Of a DNA stretch of 64,000 nucleotides, positions 17,686 to 27,238 are shown piece after piece; position 1 is the stretch's first letter, and each line of letters starts with the position of its first letter. Both the position numbers and the translations under genes were made by a program. The notes beneath the pieces were generated by a model, which did not search any database, had not been told where the DNA came from, and saw nothing but the letters and a program-made list of their open reading frames with translations. This DNA comes from Mycolicibacterium goodii (GTDB lineage Bacteria > Actinomycetota > Actinomycetes > Mycobacteriales > Mycobacteriaceae): NCBI RefSeq assembly GCF_001187505.1, contig NZ_CP012150.1, forward strand, positions 4,278,001 to 4,342,000, written 5' to 3'.

Positions 17686-19163
17686 TGTCCGGCTTGCTCG
17701 TCGCCGGTACCACCAGTGACGCGGGCAAGAGTGTGGTGACCACCGGGCTGTGTCGTGCCTTGGCGCGGCGCGGAGTCCAGGTCGCTCCGTACAAGGCCCA
17801 GAATATGTCGAACAACTCGATGGTGTGCGTGGGCCCGGACGGATCCGGTGTGGAAATCGGACGGGCACAGTGGGTTCAGGCACTCGCGGCGCATGCGACG
17901 CCGGAGGCCGCGATGAATCCGGTGCTACTCAAACCGGGCGGCGACCGGCGCAGTCACGTGGTGCTGATGGGCCGTCCGTGGGGCACCGTCGACTCGTCGG
18001 ACTGGGTCGACGGACGGCGGGCGCTCGCCGCGGCCGCCCACGCCGCCTACGACGATCTCGCCGCGCGATATGACGTCGTCATCGCCGAGGGCGCCGGAAG
18101 TCCAGCCGAGATCAATTTGCGTGCAGGAGATTACGTCAACATGGGGTTGGCACGACACGCCAGTCTGCCGACGGTCGTCGTCGGCGACATCGACCGGGGC
18201 GGGGTGTTCGCCGCGTTCCTGGGCACGGTGGCGCTGTTGTCGCCGGAGGACCAGGCGCTGGTCGCGGGATTCATCATCAACAAGTTCAGGGGTGAGCGCG
18301 CACTACTGGAGACGGGTTTGCGCGGCCTGGAACGCGTAACCGGCCGACGCGTCTACGGGACGGTGCCGTGGCATCCGCACGTGTGGCTGGACTCCGAAGA
18401 CGGCCTCGATCTGCAGGGGCGGCGGGCGGCGGAGAACAGGGCACATCGCGTCGCGGTGGTGCGGCTACCGCGAATCAGCAACTTCACTGACGTCGACGCA
18501 CTCGGCCTGGAACCTGAACTGGACGTGGTTTTCGTGTCTGACCCGCGGGACGTGGTCGACGCCGATCTCGTCGTGCTTCCAGGAACTCGGGCCACCATCG
18601 CCGACCTGGCTTGGATGCGATCACGCGGCCTGGACCGGGTTGTGCTCGCCCACGCCGCAGCCGGCAAGCCGTTGCTCGGCATCTGCGGTGGCTTCCAGAT
18701 GCTCGGCCGTGTCATTCGGGATCCCTGGGGCGTGGAAGGCTCCGTACCGGAAGTTCGCGGCTTGGGCTTGCTCGATGTCGAGACGACGTTCGCCGGGGAG
18801 AAGGCACTGCGCTTGCCGAGCGGGACCGGACTCGGAGCACCCGCTTCGGGGTACGAGATTCACCACGGGCGCATCACCCGCGGCGAGAACACCGTGGAGT
18901 TCCTCGGCGGGGTCCGCGACGGTCAGGTGTTCGGCACCATGTGGCACGGCGCCTTGGAAGGCGATGCGTTGCGTTCGGCGTTCCTGGGCGCCACCTTGGG
19001 TGTGGCTCCCTCGGGTGTCTCGTTCCCGGCAGCGCGAGAGCACAGACTGGAACTGTTGGGTGATCTGGTCGAAGAGCACATCGACGTCGATGCACTGCTG
19101 TCGATGTCGCTACAGGGGAGTGCACCCTCTGGGCTGCCCTTGCTATCGCCGGGAGCGCCGTGA
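17685..19163 (+). CDS. cobQ: CobQ, adenosylcobyric acid synthase
   Basis: At 492 residues it is full length. It has the P-loop-like [18 protein letters not shown] at the N-terminus, [10 protein letters not shown], and [12 protein letters not shown]. The C-terminal class I glutamine amidotransferase domain has its nucleophile Cys in [11 protein letters not shown]. It amidates the b, d, e and g side chains of the adenosylated corrin using glutamine and ATP. The start ATG at 17685 overlaps the cobF stop (TGATG). It is in the riboswitch-led operon, between cobF and cobK. Confidence 0.95.
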   Translation: MSGLLVAGTTSDAGKSVVTTGLCRALARRGVQVAPYKAQNMSNNSMVCVGPDGSGVEIGRAQWVQALAAHATPEAAMNPVLLKPGGDRRSHVVLMGRPWGTVDSSDWVDGRRALAAAAHAAYDDLAARYDVVIAEGAGSPAEINLRAGDYVNMGLARHASLPTVVVGDIDRGGVFAAFLGTVALLSPEDQALVAGFIINKFRGERALLETGLRGLERVTGRRVYGTVPWHPHVWLDSEDGLDLQGRRAAENRAHRVAVVRLPRISNFTDVDALGLEPELDVVFVSDPRDVVDADLVVLPGTRATIADLAWMRSRGLDRVVLAHAAAGKPLLGICGGFQMLGRVIRDPWGVEGSVPEVRGLGLLDVETTFAGEKALRLPSGTGLGAPASGYEIHHGRITRGENTVEFLGGVRDGQVFGTMWHGALEGDALRSAFLGATLGVAPSGVSFPAAREHRLELLGDLVEEHIDVDALLSMSLQGSAPSGLPLLSPGAP

Positions 19164-19894
19164 CCACCCGCGTACTCATCTTGGGCGGCACCGCCGAAGC
19201 CCGTGCCCTGGCCTCGCAGCTTGTCGCCGAAGAACTCGACGTGACCAGTTCGCTGGCCGGAAGGGTGACGCGCCCACGAATGCCGGTCGGGCACACCAGG
19301 ATCGGCGGCTTCGGTGGTATCGAAGGATTGCGCCGCGCGGTGGCGGACTTCGACGTGGTCGTGGATGCCACCCACCCCTTCGCCGCCACCATTTCGACCA
19401 ACGCGGCAGCGGCGTGTGCGGGGATCCGGCCATTGCTCAGGCTGCAACGGCCCGGCTGGTCAAGCCGTGCGCTCTCCTCGTGGTGTTGGGCAGACAACCA
19501 CGTACAGGCGGCTGACGCGGCGCGACGGATGGGTGTGCGGCCGCTGCTCACCGTGGGGCGCCAGCAGCTCGCACCTTTCGTGTCCGCGTTGAGTGAGTTG
19601 GCGGTGCTGGCGAGAGTCGTCGATGACCCCGGGATCGCGATCCCGCCGTCCTGGACGGTGCACCACGATCGTGGCCCTTACGCGTTGGCCGGCGAGCTCG
19701 CGCTGCTACGCGCCCACTGTTCAGATGTTCTGGTGACGAAGGATTCTGGCGGAGAATACACCTGGCCGAAGATGCAGGCGGCCAACGAGCTCGGCGTCCC
19801 GGTCGTGATCGTGCGCCGCCCCGCCGCGCCCCAGGGGGTTCCTACCGTCACCACGGTCGCCGACGCGGTGCAGTGGCTGCTGGCCGCAGGCTGA
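19160..19894 (+). CDS. cobK: CobK, precorrin-6A reductase
   Basis: The 244-residue protein has the CobK/CbiJ nucleotide-binding start [15 protein letters not shown]. Further on are [19 protein letters not shown] and the C-terminal [30 protein letters not shown]. It reduces the macrocycle of precorrin-6A with NADPH. The GTG at 19160 overlaps the cobQ stop (GTGA). It is the last gene of the cobN operon and converges on cobT with only 6 bp between stops. Confidence 0.93.
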   Translation: MTTRVLILGGTAEARALASQLVAEELDVTSSLAGRVTRPRMPVGHTRIGGFGGIEGLRRAVADFDVVVDATHPFAATISTNAAAACAGIRPLLRLQRPGWSSRALSSWCWADNHVQAADAARRMGVRPLLTVGRQQLAPFVSALSELAVLARVVDDPGIAIPPSWTVHHDRGPYALAGELALLRAHCSDVLVTKDSGGEYTWPKMQAANELGVPVVIVRRPAAPQGVPTVTTVADAVQWLLAAG

Positions 19895-19900
19895 TCGCCG

Positions 19901-20986
19901 TCATTGCGGCTTGAACTCGTCGAGTGTGGCGACGTTGAGGAGCAGCGCAACAGCGCTTCGGACGAGCGGTACTGCCGCGACTGCGCCGGCTCCTTCTCCG
20001 AGACGCATTTCGAGATCGAGGATGGGAACAAGTCCGAGTGATGACAATGCCACGGTTTGCGCCGGCTCGGTCGATCGGTGGCCGGCGGCGAACCACCGTG
20101 CCGCTCCCGGCGCGATGCGTTCGGCGGTGTATGCACAGGCAACAGCCATCAGGCCGTCGAGCAGTACCGGTACACCCAGTCGCGCCGCGGTCACAAGGTA
20201 TGCGGTCGCTGCAGCCAGGTCGGCGCTGCCGACGGCGCTGAGGGTTTCGATGGGGTCGTGGGCGCGGTGACCGATGCGCGCGAGCGCGGCATCGACGACG
20301 CCGATCTTGCGTTCCAGCCCGGCGTCGTCGATCCCGGTGCCGCGGCCCACCACATCGCGGGCGGGCAGCCCGTGTCCGGCGGCGATGAGCGCGGCGGCGG
20401 ATGTGGTGTTGCCGATTCCGAGATCACCGCTGATGAGCAATTGCGCCCCCTGCGCGATCTCTTCCCGCGCGACCGCGGCCCCGGCGGCCAGCGCCATCCT
20501 GGTTTCCTGCCGCGTCAACGCGTCCTCAAGATGCAGCGGCCTGCTGGATCGGCGAACCTTGTACTGCTGCAACGGGCATCGGACATCGGCGGGTAGGTCG
20601 GCGAAGTCGCTGTCAACGCCCACATCGAGGACGCGGACGGATACGCCGTGTGCCATGGCCAGGGAGCTGACCCCAAGACGTTGCGCGAGTGCCGCTCGTA
20701 CCGTCGCCGCGGTGATCGCCGGCGGAAACGCCGAAACTCCGTGATCGGCGACGCCGTGATCGCCGGCGAAGATCACCAACCGCACGTTGACCAGTTGCCG
20801 CGGAAGCACCTGTCCTTGAGTCGCGGCAACCCACACCGCGACTTCGCCGAGCCGCCCCAGTGCCCCCGGCGGGGTAGCTAGAGCAGCGATGCGCGCCGCG
20901 GCCGCACGAGCGATGTCGGCGGACGGTGGGGCGATGGGCTGCCGAAACTGGCGGTCGTCGAACGGCTGTTGAGCGCTTCTGCTCAT
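19901..20986 (-). CDS. cobT: CobT, nicotinate-nucleotide:dimethylbenzimidazole phosphoribosyltransferase
   Basis: The 361-residue protein matches CobT. FAGDHGVADHGVSAFP, ISGDLGIGNTTSAAAL and GRGTGIDDAGL are present, and LEMRLGEGAGA carries the known catalytic Glu near the C-terminus. It makes alpha-ribazole phosphate, the lower-ligand nucleotide, from the base made by BluB. The ATG at 20986 overlaps the CobB-CobC stop (ATGA); an in-frame extension to 21052 lies inside that gene. It is the last gene of the chelatase-cobO-cobBC-cobT operon. Confidence 0.93.
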   Translation of the reverse strand: MSRSAQQPFDDRQFRQPIAPPSADIARAAAARIAALATPPGALGRLGEVAVWVAATQGQVLPRQLVNVRLVIFAGDHGVADHGVSAFPPAITAATVRAALAQRLGVSSLAMAHGVSVRVLDVGVDSDFADLPADVRCPLQQYKVRRSSRPLHLEDALTRQETRMALAAGAAVAREEIAQGAQLLISGDLGIGNTTSAAALIAAGHGLPARDVVGRGTGIDDAGLERKIGVVDAALARIGHRAHDPIETLSAVGSADLAAATAYLVTAARLGVPVLLDGLMAVACAYTAERIAPGAARWFAAGHRSTEPAQTVALSSLGLVPILDLEMRLGEGAGAVAAVPLVRSAVALLLNVATLDEFKPQ

Positions 20987-23442
20987 CGCGATCTCCCTGT
21001 GTCGCCGATCGGACGAGTGCATGTGGTCACGTCTGCTCCCCTTGGGCCCCATTCACTTACCTGGACTCGGTCACTGATCTGGTCGAGTGCGGCCAACAAC
21101 TGGGCTGTGAGTGTTTCCTCGCGTACGGCAATTCGTGCCCAATTGTGGCCAAGGCCGGGGAATGTATCCGCGCGGCGTACCGCAATTCCCCTGCTGCGGA
21201 GTGCATCACGAACTCCGCATCCGAGGCGGGCGAGAACGAACGGGGCGCAGCCGTCGACGACGGCAATGTTGCGCCGGCCGAGCTCTTCGACGAGCAGTGT
21301 TCGCCAATCACGCAGCTTGCGTGCTCGGTGTTCGCTTTCGGTTCGTGCCCGCTGGTCCGAGCACGCAATCATGGCGGCCACCGCCGGGGTGGAGACCGAC
21401 CAGTGCACCTGGCGCTGTGCTGCCTGAGCCACCAGTGCTGGATCGCCGAGCAGGTAACCGGCCCGGATACCCGGGATCGACCAGTGTTTGGTCAAGCTGC
21501 GGATGACCAGCAGCCCCGAATGCCGTTGACTCGACAGTGACTCGGGTTCCCCGGGCACAGCATCGAGGAACGCTTCGTCGACGAGGACGACCCGGCCGGG
21601 GCGCAGCAATTGCAGGATCGTCGCGGCCGGGTGCAAGACGCCAGTTGGATTGGTGGGATTACCGATCACGACGAGATCGGCATCCTCGGGGATGTCCTCT
21701 GGATGCAACGCGAACCCGTCGTCGGCATGACACAGCACCGTCGTGACGTGGTGTCCGGCGTTGGTCAGTGCGGCGTGAGGGCCGGTGAACTGAGGATGGA
21801 CGATGACGGGGCGCCGCCACTGTCGCAGAGCGGCGACCAGTGCGAATGCTTCCGAGCCGCCGGCGGTGGGCAGCACATCTTCGATCGGACGGCTATGTCG
21901 GGCCGCCAGAGCGCTCCGTGCGGCGGTCACGTCGGGGTAGCTGGTTGCTCCGTCAACCGCGTGGTGCAGCTCGGCGTTGAGCCAGTCTGGCCGAGGCTCG
22001 GCGTAGACGTTGACTGCGAAGTCGAGCAGTCCCGGTCCGGTCTCTGCATCCCCATGGTGGCTCAGCGGATCGGGCTGCCGCGCGTAGCGGTGCACCGCAT
22101 CGGCGAACCGCTGGGCCAGTGATGGATGGCCCGCCCAATGCACGTGGAGGTATGAGGCGTGCAAGGTGGAATGCGCGTAACCGTCGGGGCCGGTGGGCAA
22201 GGTCCATGCCGCGGTGCACTCGCTGCCCGGCTCGGGACTGTCCGGGGTTACGCGGGTGCGGTGGAATTCATGGCCACGGACCCGCTCGCCGGTGCGAGCC
22301 AGCAGGTTGTCAGCGGATGCGACCGCAGTCCGGTAGCCAAGAGCGAGCCGTGGTGTCATCGCAGCAGCCGCTGAGATCACCCCGACCGCCGGGGCGGCGT
22401 CGAGGGTCCGGCACAGGTAGGCGAATCCGGCGCATTCGGCCACGGTCGGCACCCCCGCAGCGACCGCGGACCGAAGGTCGTCGAGGAGGGAGGTGTTGGC
22501 GGCCAGGTCGGCGACGTGCATCTCGGGGAAACCGCCTCCGAGGTAGATCCCGGCGGTTCCAGCGGGCAGGCTGGAGTCGGTGAGGGGATCGAATTCGACC
22601 ACGGTACATCCCGCGGCGAGCAGAAGATCGTCGGTTTCGGCGTAGCGGAAAGTGAACGCACGTCCTCCCGCCACCGCCACGATCGGGCGGTCTGGTGAGG
22701 GCGGGCTGACCTCGTTCGTGGGGTCCCATGCGGGGTCTGTCAGCAGGGTGGCGCTGCGCGCGATCTCGAGGATCGCGTCGAGGTCGACATGGCTTTCGAT
22801 CATGGCGGCCATCCGGGCCAGAGTGGTAACCGATTCTGCGCGTTCGGCGGCGGGAATCAGGCCAAGGTGGCGTGATGGGGTTTCGACACCTGCTTCGCGC
22901 GGAATCCGGCCCAGAATCGGGATGCCTGTGCGCATGAGGCCTTCTTGCACTTCGTCGGCATGACGATCGGTGCGGCACTTGTTGAGGATGACGCCGCAGA
23001 TGCGGACTTCAGGATCGAAACCGGCCAGGCCCGCCACCACTGCGGCGTGGGTACGGGAGGCGTGGGAAACGTCGACCACCAGGATCACCGGCGAGGCGGT
23101 CAGCGTGGCGACGTGAGCGGTGGAGGCCTCACCGGCGGCACCGAGTCGGCCATCGAAAAGTCCCATCACGCCTTCGATCACCGCGATATCGGCGCCGGCG
23201 GCTCCGTGCCGCAGCAGCGGCACGATCCGTTGAGAGCCCACCAGGTACGGGTCGAGATTGCGGCCAGGGCGGCCCGTAGCGAGGCTGTGGTAGCCGGGGT
23301 CGATGTAGTCGGGGCCAACCTTATGGCCGGAGACTTCGAGCCCGCGCGCTGCGAGCGCGGCCATCAGGCCGGTGGCCACCGTGGTTTTTCCGTGTCCCGA
23401 GGCCGGGGCGGCGATGACGACGCGGGGCAGTTTGGTCACCAT
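20983..23442 (-). CDS. cobB-cobC: CobB-CobC fusion: cobyrinate a,c-diamide synthase plus aminopropanol-arm aminotransferase-like domain
   Basis: This 819-residue protein joins two enzymes. Residues 1 to about 445 are CobB: a P-loop (APASGHGKTTVATGL), KVGPDYIDPGYH, EGVMGLFDG, and a glutamine amidotransferase domain with nucleophile Cys in VAECAGFAYLC. From about 465 the protein is a fold-type I PLP enzyme of the CobC/CobD type, with GNPTNPTG, VDEAFLD and the Schiff-base Lys in SLTKHWSIPGIRAGY. The first domain amidates side chains a and c; the second relates to attachment or production of the aminopropanol arm. The start ATG at 23442 overlaps the cobO stop. Confidence 0.9.
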   Translation of the reverse strand: MVTKLPRVVIAAPASGHGKTTVATGLMAALAARGLEVSGHKVGPDYIDPGYHSLATGRPGRNLDPYLVGSQRIVPLLRHGAAGADIAVIEGVMGLFDGRLGAAGEASTAHVATLTASPVILVVDVSHASRTHAAVVAGLAGFDPEVRICGVILNKCRTDRHADEVQEGLMRTGIPILGRIPREAGVETPSRHLGLIPAAERAESVTTLARMAAMIESHVDLDAILEIARSATLLTDPAWDPTNEVSPPSPDRPIVAVAGGRAFTFRYAETDDLLLAAGCTVVEFDPLTDSSLPAGTAGIYLGGGFPEMHVADLAANTSLLDDLRSAVAAGVPTVAECAGFAYLCRTLDAAPAVGVISAAAAMTPRLALGYRTAVASADNLLARTGERVRGHEFHRTRVTPDSPEPGSECTAAWTLPTGPDGYAHSTLHASYLHVHWAGHPSLAQRFADAVHRYARQPDPLSHHGDAETGPGLLDFAVNVYAEPRPDWLNAELHHAVDGATSYPDVTAARSALAARHSRPIEDVLPTAGGSEAFALVAALRQWRRPVIVHPQFTGPHAALTNAGHHVTTVLCHADDGFALHPEDIPEDADLVVIGNPTNPTGVLHPAATILQLLRPGRVVLVDEAFLDAVPGEPESLSSQRHSGLLVIRSLTKHWSIPGIRAGYLLGDPALVAQAAQRQVHWSVSTPAVAAMIACSDQRARTESEHRARKLRDWRTLLVEELGRRNIAVVDGCAPFVLARLGCGVRDALRSRGIAVRRADTFPGLGHNWARIAVREETLTAQLLAALDQISDRVQVSEWGPRGADVTTCTRPIGDTGRSR

Positions 23443-23816
23443 TCGATTCCCCGTTGCCCTTTCTGTCCTGCGTCCATGGGGTGTTTGACCTTGCCCATTT
23501 CGGTGACGAGGTCGGCGATCTCGATCAGTCGTGGGTCAGCCCGACGCCCGGTGATGACCACGTGCTGTTGCCCGGGCCGTTGGGCGAGGGCAGTGCGTTC
23601 GAGCACGGTCTGCTCTCCGATGCGCCACTTCGCGGACTTGACGAACTGGAACACCCCGATACGGAATCCCTGGTTCCACCCCCGCAGCGCCAGGCCGAAC
23701 GCGGCGGTCGATTTCCCTTTCCCTTCGCCGGTGTGCACCATCAGGATCGGGCGGTTTCGCCGTTGCCTGGTGGTGAGTCGATCGTCGGGAATTACTGCAG
23801 GATGTCCTTGCGGCAT
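23436..23816 (-). CDS. cobO: CobO corrinoid adenosyltransferase with a large internal deletion
   Basis: The ends of this 126-residue protein are clearly CobO/BtuR: HTGEGKGKSTAAFG (P-loop, residues 28-41), FQFVKSAKWRIGEQTVLER, then HVVITGRRADPRLIEIADL and VKHPMDAGQKGQRGIEW. CobO is normally about 200 residues. Here the middle, from about residue 75, is missing, including the DEFTYP-type acidic segment and substrate-binding loops. The frame is kept, so a truncated protein could still be made, but activity is doubtful. It is coupled at both ends to the chelatase and cobBC genes. A separate PduO-type adenosyltransferase lies at 32514-33089. Confidence 0.88.
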   Translation of the reverse strand: MPQGHPAVIPDDRLTTRQRRNRPILMVHTGEGKGKSTAAFGLALRGWNQGFRIGVFQFVKSAKWRIGEQTVLERTALAQRPGQQHVVITGRRADPRLIEIADLVTEMGKVKHPMDAGQKGQRGIEW

Positions 23817-25801
23817 CAGGCAGCTCCCCTCGTAGCGTCCCGGACGATGTGGGTCAGTGCTTGTGAGCTGACATGAGACAGCCAGATATGTTCGGCTTCA
23901 AGAAAATCCGCGAGGACCCCGGCCAGCCCCATTCGCATTGGTCCGCTTTCACAGTCGATGACTATCGCCGGAATTCGCCTCTGTCTCAGATATGTTGCGG
24001 CCCTGCGGGAACGGTGCAGCGCATCCGGGCCGGCTGTCGCCCGGCCGTCGGTGAGGACGATCAGCAGTGGGCGCCGGGTCGAGTCGCGCAGGTGTTCCCG
24101 GCGCACCACCTCGCCGGCTTCGAGCAGTCCTTCGGCCAATGGCGTGCGGCCACCGACCCGGAGCTCGCTGAGTCGTTTGGCAGCCACCTCGACCGACCGC
24201 GTCGGTGGTAGTGCAAGTTCTGCTGCCGCACCGCGAAACGTCACCAGGCCGACGCAATCGCGGCGTCGGTAGGCGTCGAGCAGTAATGACAGTATCGCGG
24301 TCTTCACCTGCTGCATGCGCTCGCGGGCGGCCATAGACCCCGACGTGTCGACGACGAACAGCACCAGGTTGGCCTCACGGCCTTCGCGCACAGCCCGGCG
24401 CAAGTCCTCTGCCTTGAGGACGAGGCGGCCCGCTTCGCGTCCACGGGTGTGCTGGTGGGGCGCCGCAGCGCGCACGGTATCCACCAGATGTAACCCGGTT
24501 CCCGCCGATGCGGTGGGGGTGGCGCCGGTGCGCCTGCCGGTAGATGTGCGGGCGCGACTGCGGCGGCCGGCCAGCCCGTCGCCGACTCCCGCGACGGTGA
24601 ACAGGCGCGTCGCGTAAGGCATGCCGGCGCCGATCTGCTCGCCGTGGCGTTGCGGCGGTTCGACAGATCCGGACGTCGTGCCCTCACTCGGTGACGGTGC
24701 TGCCGGCGCGTCGTGTGGTTCTGGATTGCCTTGGGGCCCTTGCGGATCAGGCTCGTCATCAGGTGACGGTTTCTCCGGCGGCAGCAGTTCATCGAGTGTG
24801 CCCTGGTCAAGGCCGGGCGAGTCGAACGGGTTGCGCCGTCGGCGGTGGGGAAGTGCCAGGCGGGCGGCGACCCTTAGGTCTCCGGTGGTGATCCTCTCCC
24901 GGCCTTGCCACGCGGCGTGGGCAGCGGCGGTGCGGGCGGTGACGATGTCAGCACGCATACCGTCCACGCCGAACGCTGAGCACACTTCCGCGATGGTCAT
25001 CAAGGTTTCCTTGTCCAGCACGACCTGAGGAAACCGACTCTGCGCGTTCTGGATCCGATTACGAAGCAGATCTTCGGCATCAGCGTACTGCCGGAGAAAG
25101 CTCACGGGGTCGGCGTCGAACGCCAGACGGCGCCGTACCACTTCGGCGCGGACCGCGGGATCTTGCGGAGCAGTCACTTCGACGGTGAGGCCGAACCGGT
25201 CGAGCAGTTGCGGCCGCAACTCGCCCTCTTCTGGGTTCATCGTGCCGATGAGAACGAGTTTCGCGGCGTGTGTGACCGACAAGTTGTCACGTTCGACCGT
25301 GAGGCGACCCATGGCTGCAGCATCAAGCAGCAGATCGACAATGTGGTCGTGCAGCAGATTGACCTCGTCGACGTAGAGGATGCCGCGGTGCGCCCGCGCC
25401 AGCAGCCCAGGCTCGAACTCCACCCTACCGTCGCTCAGTACACGCTCCAGATGCAGCGATCCCGCCACCCGGTCCTCGGTGGCGCCGACAGGAAGCTCGA
25501 CGAGACGCACCGGCCTCGTCTCGATGTCGGGATCTGGACCGAATGGCCCGTCCGGGGAAACTATCTGCGGGTCGTGCGGATCCGAGGAGAATCGATCGCC
25601 GGCGATGACTTGGATGGGAGGCAGAATGCGCGCCAGCGCGCGGACCAAAGTCGATTTCGCGGTACCTTTCTCGCCGCGGATGAGTACTCCGCCGATGGCG
25701 GGCGAGATGGCGCTCAGCACAAGCGCTAGTGCCATGTCATCGAGACCGTCCGGCGCCTCGGGGTCAGCGCCGACGACGGCGGGGAAGGGATACTGGTGCA
25801 C
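23816..25801 (-). CDS. BchI/BchD-type chelatase AAA+ and VWA fusion, probable CobN partner
   Basis: The 661-residue protein fuses an AAA+ ATPase domain to a von Willebrand A domain. The AAA+ part has Walker A GEKGTAKST at residues 43-51, ILYVDEVNLL and GTMNPEEGELRPQLLDRFG. An acidic, proline-rich linker follows at about 345-400, and the VWA domain has the MIDAS motif DTSGSM near residue 484. Such proteins act with CobN in place of the separate CobS and CobT chelatase subunits. The start is the GTG at 25801, preceded by GCGGAG. It heads an operon with cobO, cobBC and cobT. No riboswitch was seen upstream on this strand. Confidence 0.9.
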   Translation of the reverse strand: MHQYPFPAVVGADPEAPDGLDDMALALVLSAISPAIGGVLIRGEKGTAKSTLVRALARILPPIQVIAGDRFSSDPHDPQIVSPDGPFGPDPDIETRPVRLVELPVGATEDRVAGSLHLERVLSDGRVEFEPGLLARAHRGILYVDEVNLLHDHIVDLLLDAAAMGRLTVERDNLSVTHAAKLVLIGTMNPEEGELRPQLLDRFGLTVEVTAPQDPAVRAEVVRRRLAFDADPVSFLRQYADAEDLLRNRIQNAQSRFPQVVLDKETLMTIAEVCSAFGVDGMRADIVTARTAAAHAAWQGRERITTGDLRVAARLALPHRRRRNPFDSPGLDQGTLDELLPPEKPSPDDEPDPQGPQGNPEPHDAPAAPSPSEGTTSGSVEPPQRHGEQIGAGMPYATRLFTVAGVGDGLAGRRSRARTSTGRRTGATPTASAGTGLHLVDTVRAAAPHQHTRGREAGRLVLKAEDLRRAVREGREANLVLFVVDTSGSMAARERMQQVKTAILSLLLDAYRRRDCVGLVTFRGAAAELALPPTRSVEVAAKRLSELRVGGRTPLAEGLLEAGEVVRREHLRDSTRRPLLIVLTDGRATAGPDALHRSRRAATYLRQRRIPAIVIDCESGPMRMGLAGVLADFLEAEHIWLSHVSSQALTHIVRDATRGAA

Positions 25802-25984
25802 TGCGGACTCCGCTCATATATGCCCACAACGTGATTGGGCAGGAAAGTTCGGTAGAGGGATGGGGCGGTATGTCAATCGTCAAGGGGGACGGAACCAGAA
25901 CACCGCAGCGGGGTTGCGCCGAGCCTTCGATGCTGTTCCTTGCACTTGCGCATCCTCGACCCCCGAGGCCCGCGGGTGATTTCG

Positions 25985-26020
25985 AGGAATGCCTCGCATT
26001 CCTAGGCTAACATCGCCGCC
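25985..26020 (+). promoter_or_regulatory. cobL promoter region: dyad and probable leaderless start
   Basis: AGGAATG (25985-25991) and CATTCCT (25997-26003) form a perfect 7-bp inverted repeat. Just after it, TAACAT at 26008-26013 fits a mycobacterial -10 box 7 bp before the GTG of cobL. That spacing predicts transcription starting at the start codon, without a leader. The dyad would overlap the promoter and may be an operator. The rest of the 219-bp divergent gap shows nothing recognisable. Confidence 0.45.
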
Positions 26021-27238
26021 GTGGTACACGAGAGTACGCGGCTGACAGTCGTCGGCATAGGCGCGGATGGGTGGGCCGGTCTGGCCGAGGGTGCGCGCGA
26101 GGAAATCGCCGCAGCAGAAATAGTTCTCGGAGGCGCACGCCAGCTGGCGATGCTGCCTCCGGATAGCCGCCAACAGCGCAGAATGTGGCCCTCGCCTTTG
26201 CGGCCCGCTTTGGAGCGCCTCGGTACCGACTGCGCGGGCCTGCGTACGGTTGTGCTGGCCTCCGGGGATCCGATGATCAGCGGAATCGGAACGAGCCTGG
26301 TGGACACGTATGGCGCCGAGAACGTTTCGATCATTCCGGCCGTGTCCTCGGTGGCGCTGGCTCGAGCCAGGCTCGGGTGGTCGGCTGAGTCGACAATGGT
26401 GGTCAGTGTGGTCGGTAGGGACGTCAACGCCGTGGCGCGAGAGCTCGCCCCGGGCCGGCGGGTTCTCGTACTGTCCTCTGACGAGTCCACACCTGCCGCG
26501 ATCGCGCAGCTGCTCGTCGACAACGGCTACGGCAGTAGCCGTATGGCAGTGCTCGGTGACCTTGGTGGTCGATCCGAAACTGTATCCATCACAACCGCAT
26601 CCGAGGCGCATGAGCGTGCCGTAGGCGCACCGCGGCTGAACATCGTCGGCCTGGAACTCAATGGTCCGCACATCGCGGGGTGGACAGCCGGCCTCGCTGA
26701 CATGTTGTTCGACAACGATGGACAACTCACCAAAAGAGACCTTCGCGCGTCGGCGCTGTCCCGGCTGATGCCTGCACCCGGGCACTTGCTGTGGGACGTT
26801 GGCGCAGGTGCAGGTTCGGTCGGTATCGAGTGGATGCGGGCGCATCCCACCTGTCGCACGTTCTCCATTGAGGTCGACAGGACCCGCGCCGAACGCATCG
26901 CCCGCAATGCGCGGAAACTCGGTGTACCCGCGTTGCAGATCATCGAGGGTTCGGCGCCTGAGGCTTTGACAGGCTTGCCTGCACCCGATGCGATCTTCAT
27001 CGGCGGCGGCGCGACCCGCCCGGGCGTGATGTCCACCTGCCTTTCGGCACTGCGCGCCGGAGGGCGTCTCGTCGTGCACTGTGTGACGGTGGAAACCGAG
27101 AGCTTGCTCGCTAAGGCCTACCGCGAGCACGGTGGTGAACTTACCCGCATCCATACCGAAACCGCGGCACCTGTCGGATCGTTCACCGGTTGGACCCCGA
27201 GTAGAGCTGTCACCCAATGGGCGTTCACCAAGCATTGA
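26021..27238 (+). CDS. cobL: CobL, precorrin-6Y C5,15-methyltransferase (decarboxylating)
   Basis: The 405-residue protein has both CobL domains. The N-terminal tetrapyrrole methylase has VVGIGADGWAGL and LASGDPMISGIGTSL. The C-terminal CbiT-like domain has LWDVGAGAGSVGIEWMR and FIGGGATRPGV, with the Rossmann SAM site. It methylates C-5 and C-15 and decarboxylates the acetate on C-12. No Shine-Dalgarno sequence precedes the GTG at 26021, in agreement with a leaderless message. It stands alone on the plus strand between two divergent or convergent cob operons and ends 0 bp from bluB. Confidence 0.93.
   Translation: MVHESTRLTVVGIGADGWAGLAEGAREEIAAAEIVLGGARQLAMLPPDSRQQRRMWPSPLRPALERLGTDCAGLRTVVLASGDPMISGIGTSLVDTYGAENVSIIPAVSSVALARARLGWSAESTMVVSVVGRDVNAVARELAPGRRVLVLSSDESTPAAIAQLLVDNGYGSSRMAVLGDLGGRSETVSITTASEAHERAVGAPRLNIVGLELNGPHIAGWTAGLADMLFDNDGQLTKRDLRASALSRLMPAPGHLLWDVGAGAGSVGIEWMRAHPTCRTFSIEVDRTRAERIARNARKLGVPALQIIEGSAPEALTGLPAPDAIFIGGGATRPGVMSTCLSALRAGGRLVVHCVTVETESLLAKAYREHGGELTRIHTETAAPVGSFTGWTPSRAVTQWAFTKH

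Noticed and set aside
25802..25990. Possible cobalamin riboswitch on the minus strand before the chelatase operon
   Set aside because: CGCAACCCCGC recalls part of the core, but no B12 box, GCCACTG or paired GGTG..TCC element is present.
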